This document shows positions 1-8,007 of a stretch of 64,000 nt of DNA, in pieces. The translations under genes and the position numbers were made by a program. The stretch covers positions 186,001 to 250,000 of the forward strand of contig NZ_BDBK01000001.1 in NCBI RefSeq assembly GCF_001612945.1, read 5' to 3'. The notes under the pieces are model-generated. The model did not search any database. It saw nothing but the letters and a program-made list of their open reading frames with translations, and was not told where the DNA came from. This DNA is from Nocardia inohanensis NBRC 100128 (GTDB lineage Bacteria; Actinomycetota; Actinomycetes; Mycobacteriales; Mycobacteriaceae). Positions within the stretch are counted from its first letter, which is position 1, and every line of letters begins with the position of its first letter.

Positions 1-768
1 ACGAGTTCGTTCCTCGCGGCCGGTGTGGTGGCGCAGGTGCTGGCGCAGTTGATCGGCAATGCGCTCGGCTGGCACGCCATCTTCGTCGCGGGCGCGATCG
101 CGTTCGCCCTGTCGGCGGTCCTGCTGCGGGTGGTGCTGCAAGGCGGCCGCCCCGAGAACGCGCAATCGGCCCCGACGGTGCGGGCGGTGTTCGCACCGTT
201 CGCGCGATTGCTCCGGCAGCCGCAGCTGGTGCTGCTGTACCTGAGCTGCCTGGCGGTGCTGGGTTCGTTCGTCGGCATCTACACCGGCATCCAACTGTCG
301 CCGCCGGACGGGATCGGCTCCGGCAGCGGCGCCCTGCTGGCCCTGCGCGCCAGCGCGATTCCCGCCATGATCGCGGTCCCCGTGCTGGCGAGCCGCCTGG
401 CGCTGATCGAACCCAGCCGCCGCCTGATCGCCGCCCTGGCGACCGCCGGTGTGGCAGCGGCGATCACCGCGGTGCCCCTGGGCGGGATCTGGGTCGCGGT
501 CTGGTTGTTCGTGGTCGTCGCGGCTATCGCCGTCGCCGCCCCGGCGGCCGTGCAAGCCATTGCCGCGCAGGCGGGTCCGGCGCGCGGCGCGGCTACGGCG
601 CTGTACACCTTCGCGCTGTTCGTCGGTGCGAGCGCGGGGCCGCAGATCGCGAATCTGGTGGCGCATCACGGGTATTCGGCCGTCGCGGCGGCCATCGCGG
701 CGCTCGCGCTGGCAGGTGCGGCGCTGGCCTACACCTCCACCCGGCGAGTTTTCTCCACCGTGGTTTGA
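1..768 (+). CDS. MFS transporter, C-terminal part (5' truncated by window)
   Basis: The frame is open from base 1, so the true start lies upstream and only the last 255 residues are seen. They form about seven hydrophobic segments rich in Ala, Val, Leu and Gly, separated by short Arg-containing loops, as in the C-terminal half of a 12-TM major facilitator drug/arabinose-type exporter. The beginning TSSFLAAGVVAQVLAQL resembles a mid-protein helix, not an N-terminus. It would be an inner-membrane proton-coupled efflux protein. The substrate cannot be told. The gene ends 44 bases before the SAM-IV riboswitch and is probably a separate transcription unit from the operon downstream. Confidence 0.8.
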   Translation, partial: TSSFLAAGVVAQVLAQLIGNALGWHAIFVAGAIAFALSAVLLRVVLQGGRPENAQSAPTVRAVFAPFARLLRQPQLVLLYLSCLAVLGSFVGIYTGIQLSPPDGIGSGSGALLALRASAIPAMIAVPVLASRLALIEPSRRLIAALATAGVAAAITAVPLGGIWVAVWLFVVVAAIAVAAPAAVQAIAAQAGPARGAATALYTFALFVGASAGPQIANLVAHHGYSAVAAAIAALALAGAALAYTSTRRVFSTVV

Positions 769-811
769 ACTGTTGTTCGTAAACCCCTGTCCCGCATAAC
801 TTTCCGATCAC

Positions 812-889
812 GGTCATGAGTTCCAGCGTCAAGCCCCGGCTGGCTGGGCGGCAACCCTCCACGACGGCGGGGTGCTCCGGGTGACGACC
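812..889 (+). ncRNA. SAM-IV riboswitch aptamer
   Basis: The stretch starts GGTCATGAG, continues CCAGCGTCAAGCCCCGGCTGG, GGCGGCAACCCTCC and GGGGTGC, and closes with CCGGGTGACGACC. This is the order of conserved blocks of the SAM-IV aptamer as I recall it from Actinomycetales. The outer stem pairs GGTC (812-815) with GACC (886-889). CCAGC (823-827) pairs with GCTGG, CCTCC pairs with GGGG, and the GCCCCGG loop can form the pseudoknot with CCGGG. A hairpin (GGCGGCG/CGTCGCC, about 894-912) follows and may belong to the expression platform. The start codon of the AfsA-like gene is 49 bases on, behind a GCGGAGGAAT ribosome site. SAM-IV elements normally repress sulfur-metabolism genes when S-adenosylmethionine is high. 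Confidence 0.88.
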
Positions 890-938
890 GGATGGCGGCG
901 AACGCGTCGCCATAAGCGTCTTTCTCGCGGAGGAATCA

Positions 939-1727
939 ATGTCTGTAGCCCAACTCTCTTCGGCGTACCCGGTGACGGAAGCCCCGGCGATCAGCGAACT
1001 GCTGCTGGTCGCCGACCGCTTCCGGGGCATTGCCGTGGACGACCGGGCCTTCACCGTGTCCGGGCTGGTGGCCGCCTTGCGCGGCGGCCGGTTCCGGGGC
1101 GCCGAGCAGCCGGTGACCGTGCTGCTCGGGCAGGGTGTGACCCGCCACGACCTCGATTACCTCGAGCATGTGGCGGCCATTCACGCCCCGGCGGGATTGC
1201 GGGTGTCGGGGGAGGTGGCCGAGCCCGCGCCGCGCCACCAGGTACACAAGTATCAGCACTCGAATGTGTTGCTGGCCAACTTGATTCAGGAGTCGGCCAC
1301 CGAGTTCTCGGCGGATCTGCGGATTCACGGCGACAACGAGCTGCTGCTGGATCATCAGACCGGCGAGCACGTGCAGGGCATCGTGATCGTGGAGGCGGTG
1401 CGGCAGCTGTTCCTGGGCGCGTTCGAGCTGGAGTACGGCCGGCGCTGGCCGGAGCAGCACTTCTACATCGTCTGGAACAGCATCGAATTGGAGTTCAAGT
1501 CGTTCCTGTTCCCGTTGCCCGCGACCGTGCACGCGGTGCTGACGCCGGTGTCGATCGAGGATCCGGCCAAGCTGGAATTCGGTATCGAGGTCCAGGTGCG
1601 GCAGGCCGGGAATGTGGTGGCGACCACGCGAATTTCCTACGCCGCGTTGCCGAACGAGCGCATCTCGCAGATCGAACGGCACAAGGCGGCCAAGGCGATC
1701 GCGGCGTACCTGGGTACGGCGGCATGA
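939..1727 (+). CDS. AfsA-related hotdog-domain protein
   Basis: 262 residues. The C-terminal half carries the AfsA/A-factor hotdog signature: an HK pair at 103-104 followed by NVLLANL, then DHQTGEHVQG at 138-147 and EAVRQ at 152-156. AfsA condenses a beta-ketoacyl-ACP with dihydroxyacetone phosphate in gamma-butyrolactone autoregulator synthesis. AfsA itself is about 300 residues with two hotdog repeats. Here only one repeat is clear, and the first 95 residues look unrelated, so an exact AfsA reaction is not assured. The ATG has a strong GGAGGA site 7 bases upstream. The gene follows the SAM-IV riboswitch and overlaps the HAD phosphatase by ATGA, so it is the first gene of a coupled operon. 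Confidence 0.8.
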   Translation: MSVAQLSSAYPVTEAPAISELLLVADRFRGIAVDDRAFTVSGLVAALRGGRFRGAEQPVTVLLGQGVTRHDLDYLEHVAAIHAPAGLRVSGEVAEPAPRHQVHKYQHSNVLLANLIQESATEFSADLRIHGDNELLLDHQTGEHVQGIVIVEAVRQLFLGAFELEYGRRWPEQHFYIVWNSIELEFKSFLFPLPATVHAVLTPVSIEDPAKLEFGIEVQVRQAGNVVATTRISYAALPNERISQIERHKAAKAIAAYLGTAA

Positions 1728-2443
1728 GCGGCGCGGCCTTCTTCGATGTCGACGAAACGCTGATCACGGTCAAGAGCATGTTCTCGTTCCTGCGATTCTG
1801 GCTCGCCGGAAACGGTGACGACGGAACGGAATACGCGCGGCTGACCGCGGAGATCAAACAGCGGGCGGCGGCGGGGACTCCACGCGAGGAGGTGAATCGG
1901 CTGTACTACCGCAACTATCGGGGTGTGCGCGCCGATGAACTGGCCGCGGCGGGGGAGCGGTGGTTCGCGGAGTTCGCGGCGAGTGGTGCGGCCTATTATG
2001 CGGATGCGGTGGAAGCGCTCAGGGCGCATCGTGATTCGGGCCGCGCCACCGTACTGCTCTCCGGTTCCTTCGCCGCGGCGATCGCCCCCGTCACGTCGGC
2101 TCTCGGCGCGGATCACGTCATCGCCACGGAGCCGGTGGTGGACGAGCGCGGTGTCCTGACCGGCGAGGTGCGGCGGCCCATGATCGGCGCGGCCAAGGCG
2201 GGCGCGGTCACCGAATACCTGCGTGAGCACGCCATCGCCTACGAAAACACCTACGGCTACGGCGATCACGCCAGCGATCTGCCTTTCCTGGAAGCCGTCG
2301 CTCATCCCGCCTTCCGCGGCGACGACCCGGTACTCACCGCGCGTTCCGCCGGCCGCTGGCCGCACCTGTCCGACCGGGTCGCCGCCACTCCCGGCGCTCC
2401 CGGCCGCATCCTGACCGAGAAAGAGGCTGTCTCCGTATGGTGA
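1724..2443 (+). CDS. HAD-IB family phosphatase (SerB-like)
   Basis: 239 residues with the haloacid dehalogenase motifs. The nucleophile and acid/base aspartates are D8 and D10 in FFDVDETL. A motif II serine lies in VLLSGS near residue 114, a lysine in GAAKAG near 160, and the metal-binding acidic motif is GYGDHASD near 180. It belongs to the HAD-IB group of small-molecule phosphatases such as phosphoserine phosphatase. The start ATG overlaps the stop of the AfsA-like gene (ATGA), so the two are translationally coupled. In A-factor-type pathways the AfsA product is a butenolide phosphate that needs dephosphorylation. This enzyme is a natural candidate for that step, which is inferred from context only. 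Confidence 0.8.
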   Translation: MSGAAFFDVDETLITVKSMFSFLRFWLAGNGDDGTEYARLTAEIKQRAAAGTPREEVNRLYYRNYRGVRADELAAAGERWFAEFAASGAAYYADAVEALRAHRDSGRATVLLSGSFAAAIAPVTSALGADHVIATEPVVDERGVLTGEVRRPMIGAAKAGAVTEYLREHAIAYENTYGYGDHASDLPFLEAVAHPAFRGDDPVLTARSAGRWPHLSDRVAATPGAPGRILTEKEAVSVW

Positions 2444-3279
2444 ACCAGCGCTACGACCTGACCCCTACCACGCAGGGCCCGCTCTACCCGCCGAGCGAAG
2501 CCGTCGACGCGGCAGGCAATTTCATCGTCGTCGGCTTCCTCAACGAGCCCGGCCCCGACGGCGCGGTGACTCGCCGCTGGGGCAATGCCCTGGTCGCCGC
2601 CGACACCCCGCTACCCAAGTTCGGCGAGAACCTGCCGTACACGATCGTGCGCGACCTGGGCGAGGAACTCTCCGCCGCGGACGCCGCCACCGAGCTGTAC
2701 ACCCTCCCACTGCCCTTGCCCGCCAACAACTATCCGATCGTCTTCGCCCCCGATCAGGCGCCCGACGCCCACTCGGTGCGGCGCCCCAGCTATCCCTTCC
2801 ACGCCACCCCCATCCCCGACCTGCGCCCCGAAGACGGCCGCAAACTCACCACCCCGGTGACCCTCGGCGACTGGCTGAAGGCCCGCGGCACCCTCGAGGT
2901 CACCGTCGCCGAGGACGCCCGCTCCGCCGAATTCCGTTTCGAGTTCACCGATCTCATCCCCGATTCCCTATACACGGTAATGTCCCTGCGCGCCAAGGAC
3001 CTCGACCCCGACGCCCCCACCCGCCCCGGCCCGCTCGGCGTCCCGAACGTCTTCGTCACCGACGAAACCGGCACCGCCACCTACCGATCCGTCCTCCCCA
3101 ACCCCTTCCCCGATCCCGCGCTCCCGGGTGCGAATCGAGTGATCAGCGTCGTCGTGCTCTGGCAGAGCTACCAGCAGAACTACGGCGGCGCCATCGCCCA
3201 CCACGGGCTGGGCGGTGATATCCACGCCCAGTTGAAAATCCCGACCCCCGCCTTCGCCGAGTTCGTGACCCACGACTGA
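2437..3279 (+). CDS. Uncharacterised protein of the AfsA-like operon
   Basis: 280 residues, not recognised. It has no signal peptide or membrane segment. The middle and end have a beta-rich look (TLEVTVAEDARSAEFRFEF, then SLYTVMSLRAK and the HHGLGGDIHAQLKI end), with many prolines and aspartates. A repeated sense of extended strands ending in a His-rich segment could suggest a beta-sandwich or cupin-like binding protein, but no catalytic motif is evident. The ATG lies inside the last codons of the HAD gene (7-base overlap), making it the third coupled gene of the riboswitch operon. It is therefore likely to act on, bind or export-protect the same metabolite. Confidence 0.6.
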   Translation: MVNQRYDLTPTTQGPLYPPSEAVDAAGNFIVVGFLNEPGPDGAVTRRWGNALVAADTPLPKFGENLPYTIVRDLGEELSAADAATELYTLPLPLPANNYPIVFAPDQAPDAHSVRRPSYPFHATPIPDLRPEDGRKLTTPVTLGDWLKARGTLEVTVAEDARSAEFRFEFTDLIPDSLYTVMSLRAKDLDPDAPTRPGPLGVPNVFVTDETGTATYRSVLPNPFPDPALPGANRVISVVVLWQSYQQNYGGAIAHHGLGGDIHAQLKIPTPAFAEFVTHD

Positions 3280-3316
3280 GCCCCGCAAAGTACCGGTGCC
3301 GCCGTCCCGTCGGGCC

Positions 3317-3322
3317 TACCAT
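3317..3322 (+). promoter_or_regulatory. -10 element for leaderless transcription
   Basis: TACCAT sits exactly seven bases before the ATG at 3330. No ribosome binding site is present. This spacing puts the transcription start on the A of the ATG, the usual actinobacterial leaderless arrangement. Confidence 0.45.
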
Positions 3323-3329
3323 CTACCGC

Positions 3330-3989
3330 ATGTCGGACCCACGGGACGGCTCCACCATGATCGAGGGCCGAGTAGTCCACTCGCTCACGAACGCCCTGCG
3401 AATAACCTTCCGCAGCGCCCCCGGCGACCCCCTCGCCACCGCCGTCCAAGGCGCCGGCGACGGCTTCACCGCCAAACTCGGCACCCTCTTCGGCTTCAAG
3501 AACGGCGGCACCGGCCGCCACCGCCTCACCTACGCCGACGGTTCCGCCCTCTGGATCCACTCCAAAGACAGCGCCCCCACCGTACTGACCCGCCCCGACG
3601 GCTCGCCGATCGCCACCATCCAGCGCGCCGACACCTCCACCGCGGTCGGCGCCACCGCGGGCACCCTCTTCCACTTCGTGCCCATGCCCGACGGCGCGCA
3701 CACCCCGGACCTGTACCGCCTGCGCATCCTGGACCGGATGGGCGAGGAAGCCGGCCGGCTCGACGTCATCCGCACCCCCGGCGGCTGGACCCCGGCCCGC
3801 ATCGCCGGCGAACTCACCGACACCTACATCTGGTGGGACCGAGCCGGACAACCCCTGCCCGTCCCCCTCCTCGGCACCCGCCTGATGGCCCGCCGCCCCC
3901 TCGACCGGATAGAACGCGACGTCCTACTCGGCGTCTGCGTGGACATCACCCTCGGCCTGCGCCCCTACATCGCGGTCATGAAGCACTGA
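3330..3989 (+). CDS. Uncharacterised protein, possibly LURP-one/tubby-like
   Basis: 219 residues without signal peptide or membrane helix. The sequence is a run of short beta-type strands with Gly/Asp turns (LTYADGSALWIHSKD, LTRPDGSPIATIQRADTST, GTLFHFVPM). This recalls the 12-stranded LURP-one/tubby-like fold, but I cannot confirm it. The C-terminal LLGVCVDITLGLRPYIAVMKH could be the buried C-terminal helix typical of that fold. The gene is probably leaderless (a -10-like TACCAT seven bases upstream) and so independent of the operon before it. It converges with the oxidoreductase gene, six bases away. Confidence 0.5.
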   Translation: MSDPRDGSTMIEGRVVHSLTNALRITFRSAPGDPLATAVQGAGDGFTAKLGTLFGFKNGGTGRHRLTYADGSALWIHSKDSAPTVLTRPDGSPIATIQRADTSTAVGATAGTLFHFVPMPDGAHTPDLYRLRILDRMGEEAGRLDVIRTPGGWTPARIAGELTDTYIWWDRAGQPLPVPLLGTRLMARRPLDRIERDVLLGVCVDITLGLRPYIAVMKH

Positions 3990-3995
3990 CGGGGC

Positions 3996-5009
3996 TCAGT
4001 CGGCGATCTTGATGACCAGCTTTCCGAGGTTCTTGCCGGTGAGGAGGCCGCGGAAGGCCTCCACGGTGTTGTCGAGGCCGTCGACTACGTCTTCCAGGTA
4101 GGTGATGCGGCCTTCGGCGATCCAGGTGCCGACGGCGGCCTGGAATTCGTCGGATTGGTCGAGGAATTCGGTTTGGATGAAGCCGCGCAGCTGGAGGCTC
4201 TTGCGGAGGATGAGGGACATGAGCAGGGGCATGCGGTCGGGGCCGGGTGGGAGCTCGGTGTCGTTGTATTGGGCTACCAAGCCGCACACCGGGATTCGGG
4301 CGAATTTGTTGAGGCGGGGGAGGACGGCGTCGAAGACCGGGCCGCCGACGTTCTCGAAATAGACGTCGATGCCGTCGGGAGTGGCGGCGGCCAGTTGGTC
4401 GGGGAAGTCGGGGGCGCGGTGATCGAGGGCTACGTCGAAGCCGAAGCGGTCGCGGAGCAGGGCCACTTTTTCGGGGCCGCCGGCGATGCCTACCGCGCGG
4501 GCGCCCTTGATTTTGGCGATCTGGCCGACTGTCGCGCCGACCGGTCCGGTGGCCGCGGCGACCACTACCGTCTCGCCGGGCTGGGGGCGGCCGATGGTGA
4601 GCAGACCCGAGTACGCGGTGAAGCCGGGCATGCCGAGAACGCCGAGGGCGGTGGTGAGCGGAGCGACGCCGGGATCCAGTGTGCGCAGGTAGCTGGTGTG
4701 CTCGACCGAATGGGTTTGCCAGCCGCCGTAACCCAGCACGTAGTCGCCGGGTTTCAAGGCGGGGTCGGTCGATTCGACCACCCGGGAGACCGTTGCCCCG
4801 CACATGGTGTCGTTCACTTCGACCGGCGGCGCGTAGGAGGGGGCATCGCTCATGCGGCCGCGCATGTACGGATCGAGGGAGAGGTAGAGGGTCTGGAGCA
4901 GGACCTCACCGGGTTTCGGTGCGGGCAATTCGACCGTTTCGGTGCGGAAGTTCTCCTGCTCGGGCATACCGGTCGGACGGGAGGCCAGCACGATGCGGGT
5001 GCTCTTCAT
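3996..5009 (-). CDS. Zinc-independent NADP-dependent oxidoreductase (CurA/leukotriene B4 dehydrogenase-like MDR)
   Basis: 337 residues of the medium-chain dehydrogenase/reductase superfamily without structural zinc. The N-terminal GroES-like part contains LDPYMRGRMSD, typical of the CurA/YncB and prostaglandin reductase branch. The Rossmann part has AATGPVGATVGQIAKIKGA, and FENVGGPVFDAVL is a family landmark. Such enzymes reduce activated double bonds of alpha,beta-unsaturated ketones using NADPH in the cytoplasm. I chose ATG 5009 over the in-frame upstream start because an AAAGG ribosome site precedes it and homology begins at MKSTRIVLASRP. It is monocistronic. Confidence 0.85.
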   Translation of the reverse strand: MKSTRIVLASRPTGMPEQENFRTETVELPAPKPGEVLLQTLYLSLDPYMRGRMSDAPSYAPPVEVNDTMCGATVSRVVESTDPALKPGDYVLGYGGWQTHSVEHTSYLRTLDPGVAPLTTALGVLGMPGFTAYSGLLTIGRPQPGETVVVAAATGPVGATVGQIAKIKGARAVGIAGGPEKVALLRDRFGFDVALDHRAPDFPDQLAAATPDGIDVYFENVGGPVFDAVLPRLNKFARIPVCGLVAQYNDTELPPGPDRMPLLMSLILRKSLQLRGFIQTEFLDQSDEFQAAVGTWIAEGRITYLEDVVDGLDNTVEAFRGLLTGKNLGKLVIKIAD

Positions 5010-5247
5010 CGGCGGTGCAACCTTTCGGTGGGCGACCGTCACATTGTGGAACACGGTCGGTTCTTGCCCACGGTATTCGGGACCGTGTCCCACTCAATGA
5101 GGTACCGGCCGGGATCCGCCCGCCGCCCGACCGCTTGCGACTTCCGGCCAACGGGTGCATTCCGGTGGCGGAAAACCGGTGGCAGGGTGACAATTTCGGC
5201 GTCGGCATCGGGGCGCCGGTAGCGGTGCAGGTCAGGCCGGATCGACG

Positions 5248-6510
5248 ATGGGTCGTGCGATGCTGGAACGGGTGCGGGCGGGCGGAATCCTCGGGGTGCT
5301 GCGCGATATCGGGTATGTGAGCCTGGGGAAGTACGGGCAGTATCTGGTGACCGCGGTGACGGTGCCGTTGACGGCGCGGGTGCTGGGGGTCGGCGGGGTG
5401 GGGTTGCTGGCCATCGGGATGTCGGCGTATTTCATCGGGTCGCTGCTGGTCGATCTGGGGATCAATGCGTTCATGGCGGCGCTGCTCGAGGAAGACGGCT
5501 TGGATGAGTTGCGCGGCAGCTACTGCGCGGTCCGCGCCTGTGGGCTCGGCGTGCTCGCGGTGGTGCTCGGGGCCGGGTGGTCGTTCCGGTTGGGCACCCA
5601 TCTCTGGATGATGCTGCTGGGCCTGTTCGTCGGCGGGTTCCTGTCCATGTCGGAGGATTGGCTGCTGATCGGCCAGGGCCGGTTCGCCGCGTCCATGTCG
5701 TATCAGATCGCCGGGCGGGTGACCTATCTCGGGCTGCTGGTCGCGCTGCTCTCGAAGTTCCCGAGCCCGACCACCGTGCTGCTGTGCCTGCTCACCTCCT
5801 CGGCGGTGACGGTAACCCTGACCTGGTGGGATGCCTTGCGCCACTTCGGCAATCCGGGCCGCCCGACGCGTGTGCGGCTCATCCTGCGCAAGGGCGCGCC
5901 GATTCTCGCCTCCCGGCTGCTGGTGACCAGTTACGGCCAGGGCACCGCCACCGTCTACTCCTCGGTACTCGACGCCGCCTCGCTCGGGTTGTATTCGGCC
6001 GGAGACAAATTGGTCCGCGCCGTGCAATCGCTCCTCGACCCGATCGGCCTGGCGCTGCTGCCGCGCATGGCGCACGAACGCGCCGACGCCAAATTCTGGC
6101 GGCACGAGATCACCGCCCTCGCAGCCTGTGTCACGGTGGCGGCGGTCGCGGTCGCCGGCATCTGGGTGGCCGCGCCGTTCGCGGTGCACCTCATCTACGA
6201 CGACGATTTCGCCGGCGTGGTCCCGCTGCTGCGCGTGGAGGTGTTCATCCTGTTCGCCACCGCCACCACGTCTTTCGTCACCACCGCGATCCTGCCGGTG
6301 CGCCAGGACACCGCCGGCATCATGGTCGGCGCGATCATCGGCACCGCCGTGGCCGCCACGGCGCTGGCCCTGACCCTGCGCACGCATTCGGTGTGGACCC
6401 TGGTCTGGGGCACCGTCGCGGCCGAATTCGCCGTCGCCGCCTGGTATCTCGCGCGCACCGCCCAACTGGCCGCCCGCGAACGCGCCCGCCCACCGGTGGC
6501 GGTCGCCTGA
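5248..6510 (+). CDS. Polysaccharide flippase-like membrane protein (Wzx/MATE fold)
   Basis: 420 residues with about 12 hydrophobic segments. The start GVLRDIGYVSLGKYGQYLVTAVTVPLTARVLG is typical of O-antigen/oligosaccharide flippases of the MVF superfamily: a helix with a conserved polar face followed by a PLTARVLG loop. The VDLGINAFM motif also fits. It would move a lipid-linked glycan across the inner membrane. No glycosyltransferase genes are adjacent, so the substrate is unknown. It converges with the L,D-transpeptidase gene (stops one base apart). The start could also be a few codons downstream (ATG 5260). Confidence 0.75.
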   Translation: MGRAMLERVRAGGILGVLRDIGYVSLGKYGQYLVTAVTVPLTARVLGVGGVGLLAIGMSAYFIGSLLVDLGINAFMAALLEEDGLDELRGSYCAVRACGLGVLAVVLGAGWSFRLGTHLWMMLLGLFVGGFLSMSEDWLLIGQGRFAASMSYQIAGRVTYLGLLVALLSKFPSPTTVLLCLLTSSAVTVTLTWWDALRHFGNPGRPTRVRLILRKGAPILASRLLVTSYGQGTATVYSSVLDAASLGLYSAGDKLVRAVQSLLDPIGLALLPRMAHERADAKFWRHEITALAACVTVAAVAVAGIWVAAPFAVHLIYDDDFAGVVPLLRVEVFILFATATTSFVTTAILPVRQDTAGIMVGAIIGTAVAATALALTLRTHSVWTLVWGTVAAEFAVAAWYLARTAQLAARERARPPVAVA

Positions 6511-6511
6511 T

Positions 6512-7735
6512 CTACCGCAGCGCGCTCCCCGCGGTCCACTGATCCCACGGCACACTCCAGTCGCCGTTCTGCCACACCTCGAGGGGCGCGCCGCCGGTAT
6601 TGCGCACCTCCACCACATCCCCGGGCAGCACGAAATCGAAGAACCAGCGCGCGTTCTCGGTACTCAGGTTCAGGCACCCGTGCGACACATCGGTGCTGCC
6701 CTGCGCCCAGATGGTGGAATCCAGTGCGTGCAAATAGATTCCGTCGGTGCTGATCCGCGTGGCCCACCCGATGGCCTCCTTGTACCCCAGCCGCGAATTG
6801 ACCGGCAGCCCATAGGTGGAGGAGTCCATGATCACCGGATTGGCCTTGTCCATCACCGTGTACACCCCGGGCTGGGTCCAGAAGGTGATGGTCTTGCCCC
6901 CGACGGTGGTGCTGCCGCCCATCCCCATCGAAGTCGGCATGGTGCGCACCAGGTTCCCGTTCTCGAAAACGTCGACCTGATGGGTGTTGTCATCGGCGAT
7001 CGCCACATGCGAATCCCCGATCACGAACGAGACCCGGCTGTCCTCCTGCCCGTACAGCCCCGGCCCGACCGCCTGCCCGAACACATTGGCCGCCACCGTG
7101 ACTCGCGTCCCGGGCCGGTAGTACTCGCGTGGCCGCCAGTGCGCGTTGCGATCGTCCATCCAGTACCAGGCGCCCTCCACCTTCGGTTCGGTGGTGACGA
7201 CCAGTCGCTTCTCCGCCGCGGCCCGGTCCGGAATGTTCTCGTCGAAATGCGCGGCCACCACGGTCCCGACCCCGTAGGTGCCGCCCTCTGCCAGTGCCGC
7301 GCCGCCCGTGGTGTTCAGATACACCTTGGTCTGATTGAACGGCGTGAGCGTGCTGAAACTGCTGGTCACCGGCCCGGTCGTACCGGTCATCCCGACGCCT
7401 TCGGCGGTGACGGTGTAGGTGTGGCCGTACCCGAGCGGGATATTCGGCTGCCACGCGCTCTTGTCCGGTGTGAGGCTGCCGTCGATGACCCGCCCCTCCT
7501 CGTTGGTCATGGTGACCGTGCTGAGAATGCCGCTGCTGGTCTTGACCTGGACGGGTGCGGCCGGATCGACGTCGGCGGCGCCCGGCGCGGGGCTCACGCT
7601 GATCACGGGTGCGGCGGGCGTGGACTTCCCCGGCTCCCCGCCGGTGCCGGAGGAGGACGAACAGGCGGTCACCACCAGCACCAGTATCGCGAACAGGCTC
7701 GTGGCGGCGGCTGATCGAAAACGGCAGGGTGACAT
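6512..7735 (-). CDS. L,D-transpeptidase lipoprotein with Ig-like domains
   Basis: 407 residues. A signal peptide ends in the lipobox LVVTAC, followed by a Ser/Gly linker. Two Ig-like domains (VISVSPAPGAADVDP onward) precede the YkuD catalytic domain. The active-site motif SHGCLNL puts the catalytic cysteine at 354 and the histidine at 352. This matches the LdtMt2 family that makes 3-3 peptidoglycan cross-links outside the membrane and is intrinsically carbapenem-related. ATG 7735 is chosen because AGGAGGG lies 7 bases upstream. An earlier in-frame start would put 14 residues before the signal peptide. The upstream region on this strand holds two inverted repeats. Confidence 0.92.
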   Translation of the reverse strand: MSPCRFRSAAATSLFAILVLVVTACSSSSGTGGEPGKSTPAAPVISVSPAPGAADVDPAAPVQVKTSSGILSTVTMTNEEGRVIDGSLTPDKSAWQPNIPLGYGHTYTVTAEGVGMTGTTGPVTSSFSTLTPFNQTKVYLNTTGGAALAEGGTYGVGTVVAAHFDENIPDRAAAEKRLVVTTEPKVEGAWYWMDDRNAHWRPREYYRPGTRVTVAANVFGQAVGPGLYGQEDSRVSFVIGDSHVAIADDNTHQVDVFENGNLVRTMPTSMGMGGSTTVGGKTITFWTQPGVYTVMDKANPVIMDSSTYGLPVNSRLGYKEAIGWATRISTDGIYLHALDSTIWAQGSTDVSHGCLNLSTENARWFFDFVLPGDVVEVRNTGGAPLEVWQNGDWSVPWDQWTAGSALR

Positions 7736-7822
7736 AGGCTTTCCCTCCTGTATCCACCGTGCGCCGCGCTGCTGCACACCATCGTGTTACTGCCCAGGTT
7801 AGTAGGTTACCGCCATTTCCGG

Positions 7823-7847
7823 GCGAAACGTGGTTGCGCCGTTTCGC
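7823..7847. repeat. 8-bp inverted repeat upstream of the L,D-transpeptidase gene
   Basis: GCGAAACG (7823-7830) and CGTTTCGC (7840-7847) are perfect inverted arms with a 9-base spacer. It lies about 90 bases upstream of the transpeptidase start and seven bases from a longer palindrome. Its role is unknown; it may be an operator. Confidence 0.45.
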
Positions 7848-7853
7848 ATTGCT

Positions 7854-7883
7854 ATCTACTATCTACGGACGTAGATAGTAGAT
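7854..7883. promoter_or_regulatory. 13-bp perfect inverted repeat, candidate operator
   Basis: ATCTACTATCTAC (7854-7866) and GTAGATAGTAGAT (7871-7883) are perfect inverted arms around GGAC. Each arm is itself two copies of ATCTAC. The element is strikingly A/T-rich for this genome and has no following T-tract, so a protein-binding site is more likely than a terminator. It lies 119-148 bases upstream of the transpeptidase start on the minus strand. Confidence 0.6.
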
Positions 7884-7947
7884 CTTGCGCCGGTCGACCA
7901 CCCCGGCGCGGGCGTCACCTGCCTCATCGGGTGACGAGCTCAGGGAA

Positions 7948-7984
7948 ACTGGGGCGTGCCTCCCCCTCATCGGCACGCCCCAGT
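7948..7984 (-). terminator. Terminator of the TDT transporter gene
   Basis: ACTGGGGCGTGCC (7948-7960) and GGCACGCCCCAGT (7972-7984) form a 13-bp GC-rich stem with an 11-base loop. It starts 24 bases beyond the TDT stop codon. On the minus strand the stem is followed by TTTCCC. Confidence 0.75.
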
Positions 7985-8007
7985 GTGGGTCTCGCGGAAG
8001 TCTCCGG

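Noticed and set aside
4906..6618. 570-codon open frame on the minus strand over the flippase and its upstream spacer
   Set aside because: It is antisense to a gene with clear membrane-protein pattern. It is rich in Arg/Gly/His/Gln as expected of a non-coding frame in GC-rich DNA.
7786..7810. GTTAC/GGTTAC repeats before the L,D-transpeptidase gene resembling MtrA boxes
   Set aside because: The spacing of the direct repeats does not match the usual MtrA box, so the resemblance is not strong enough.
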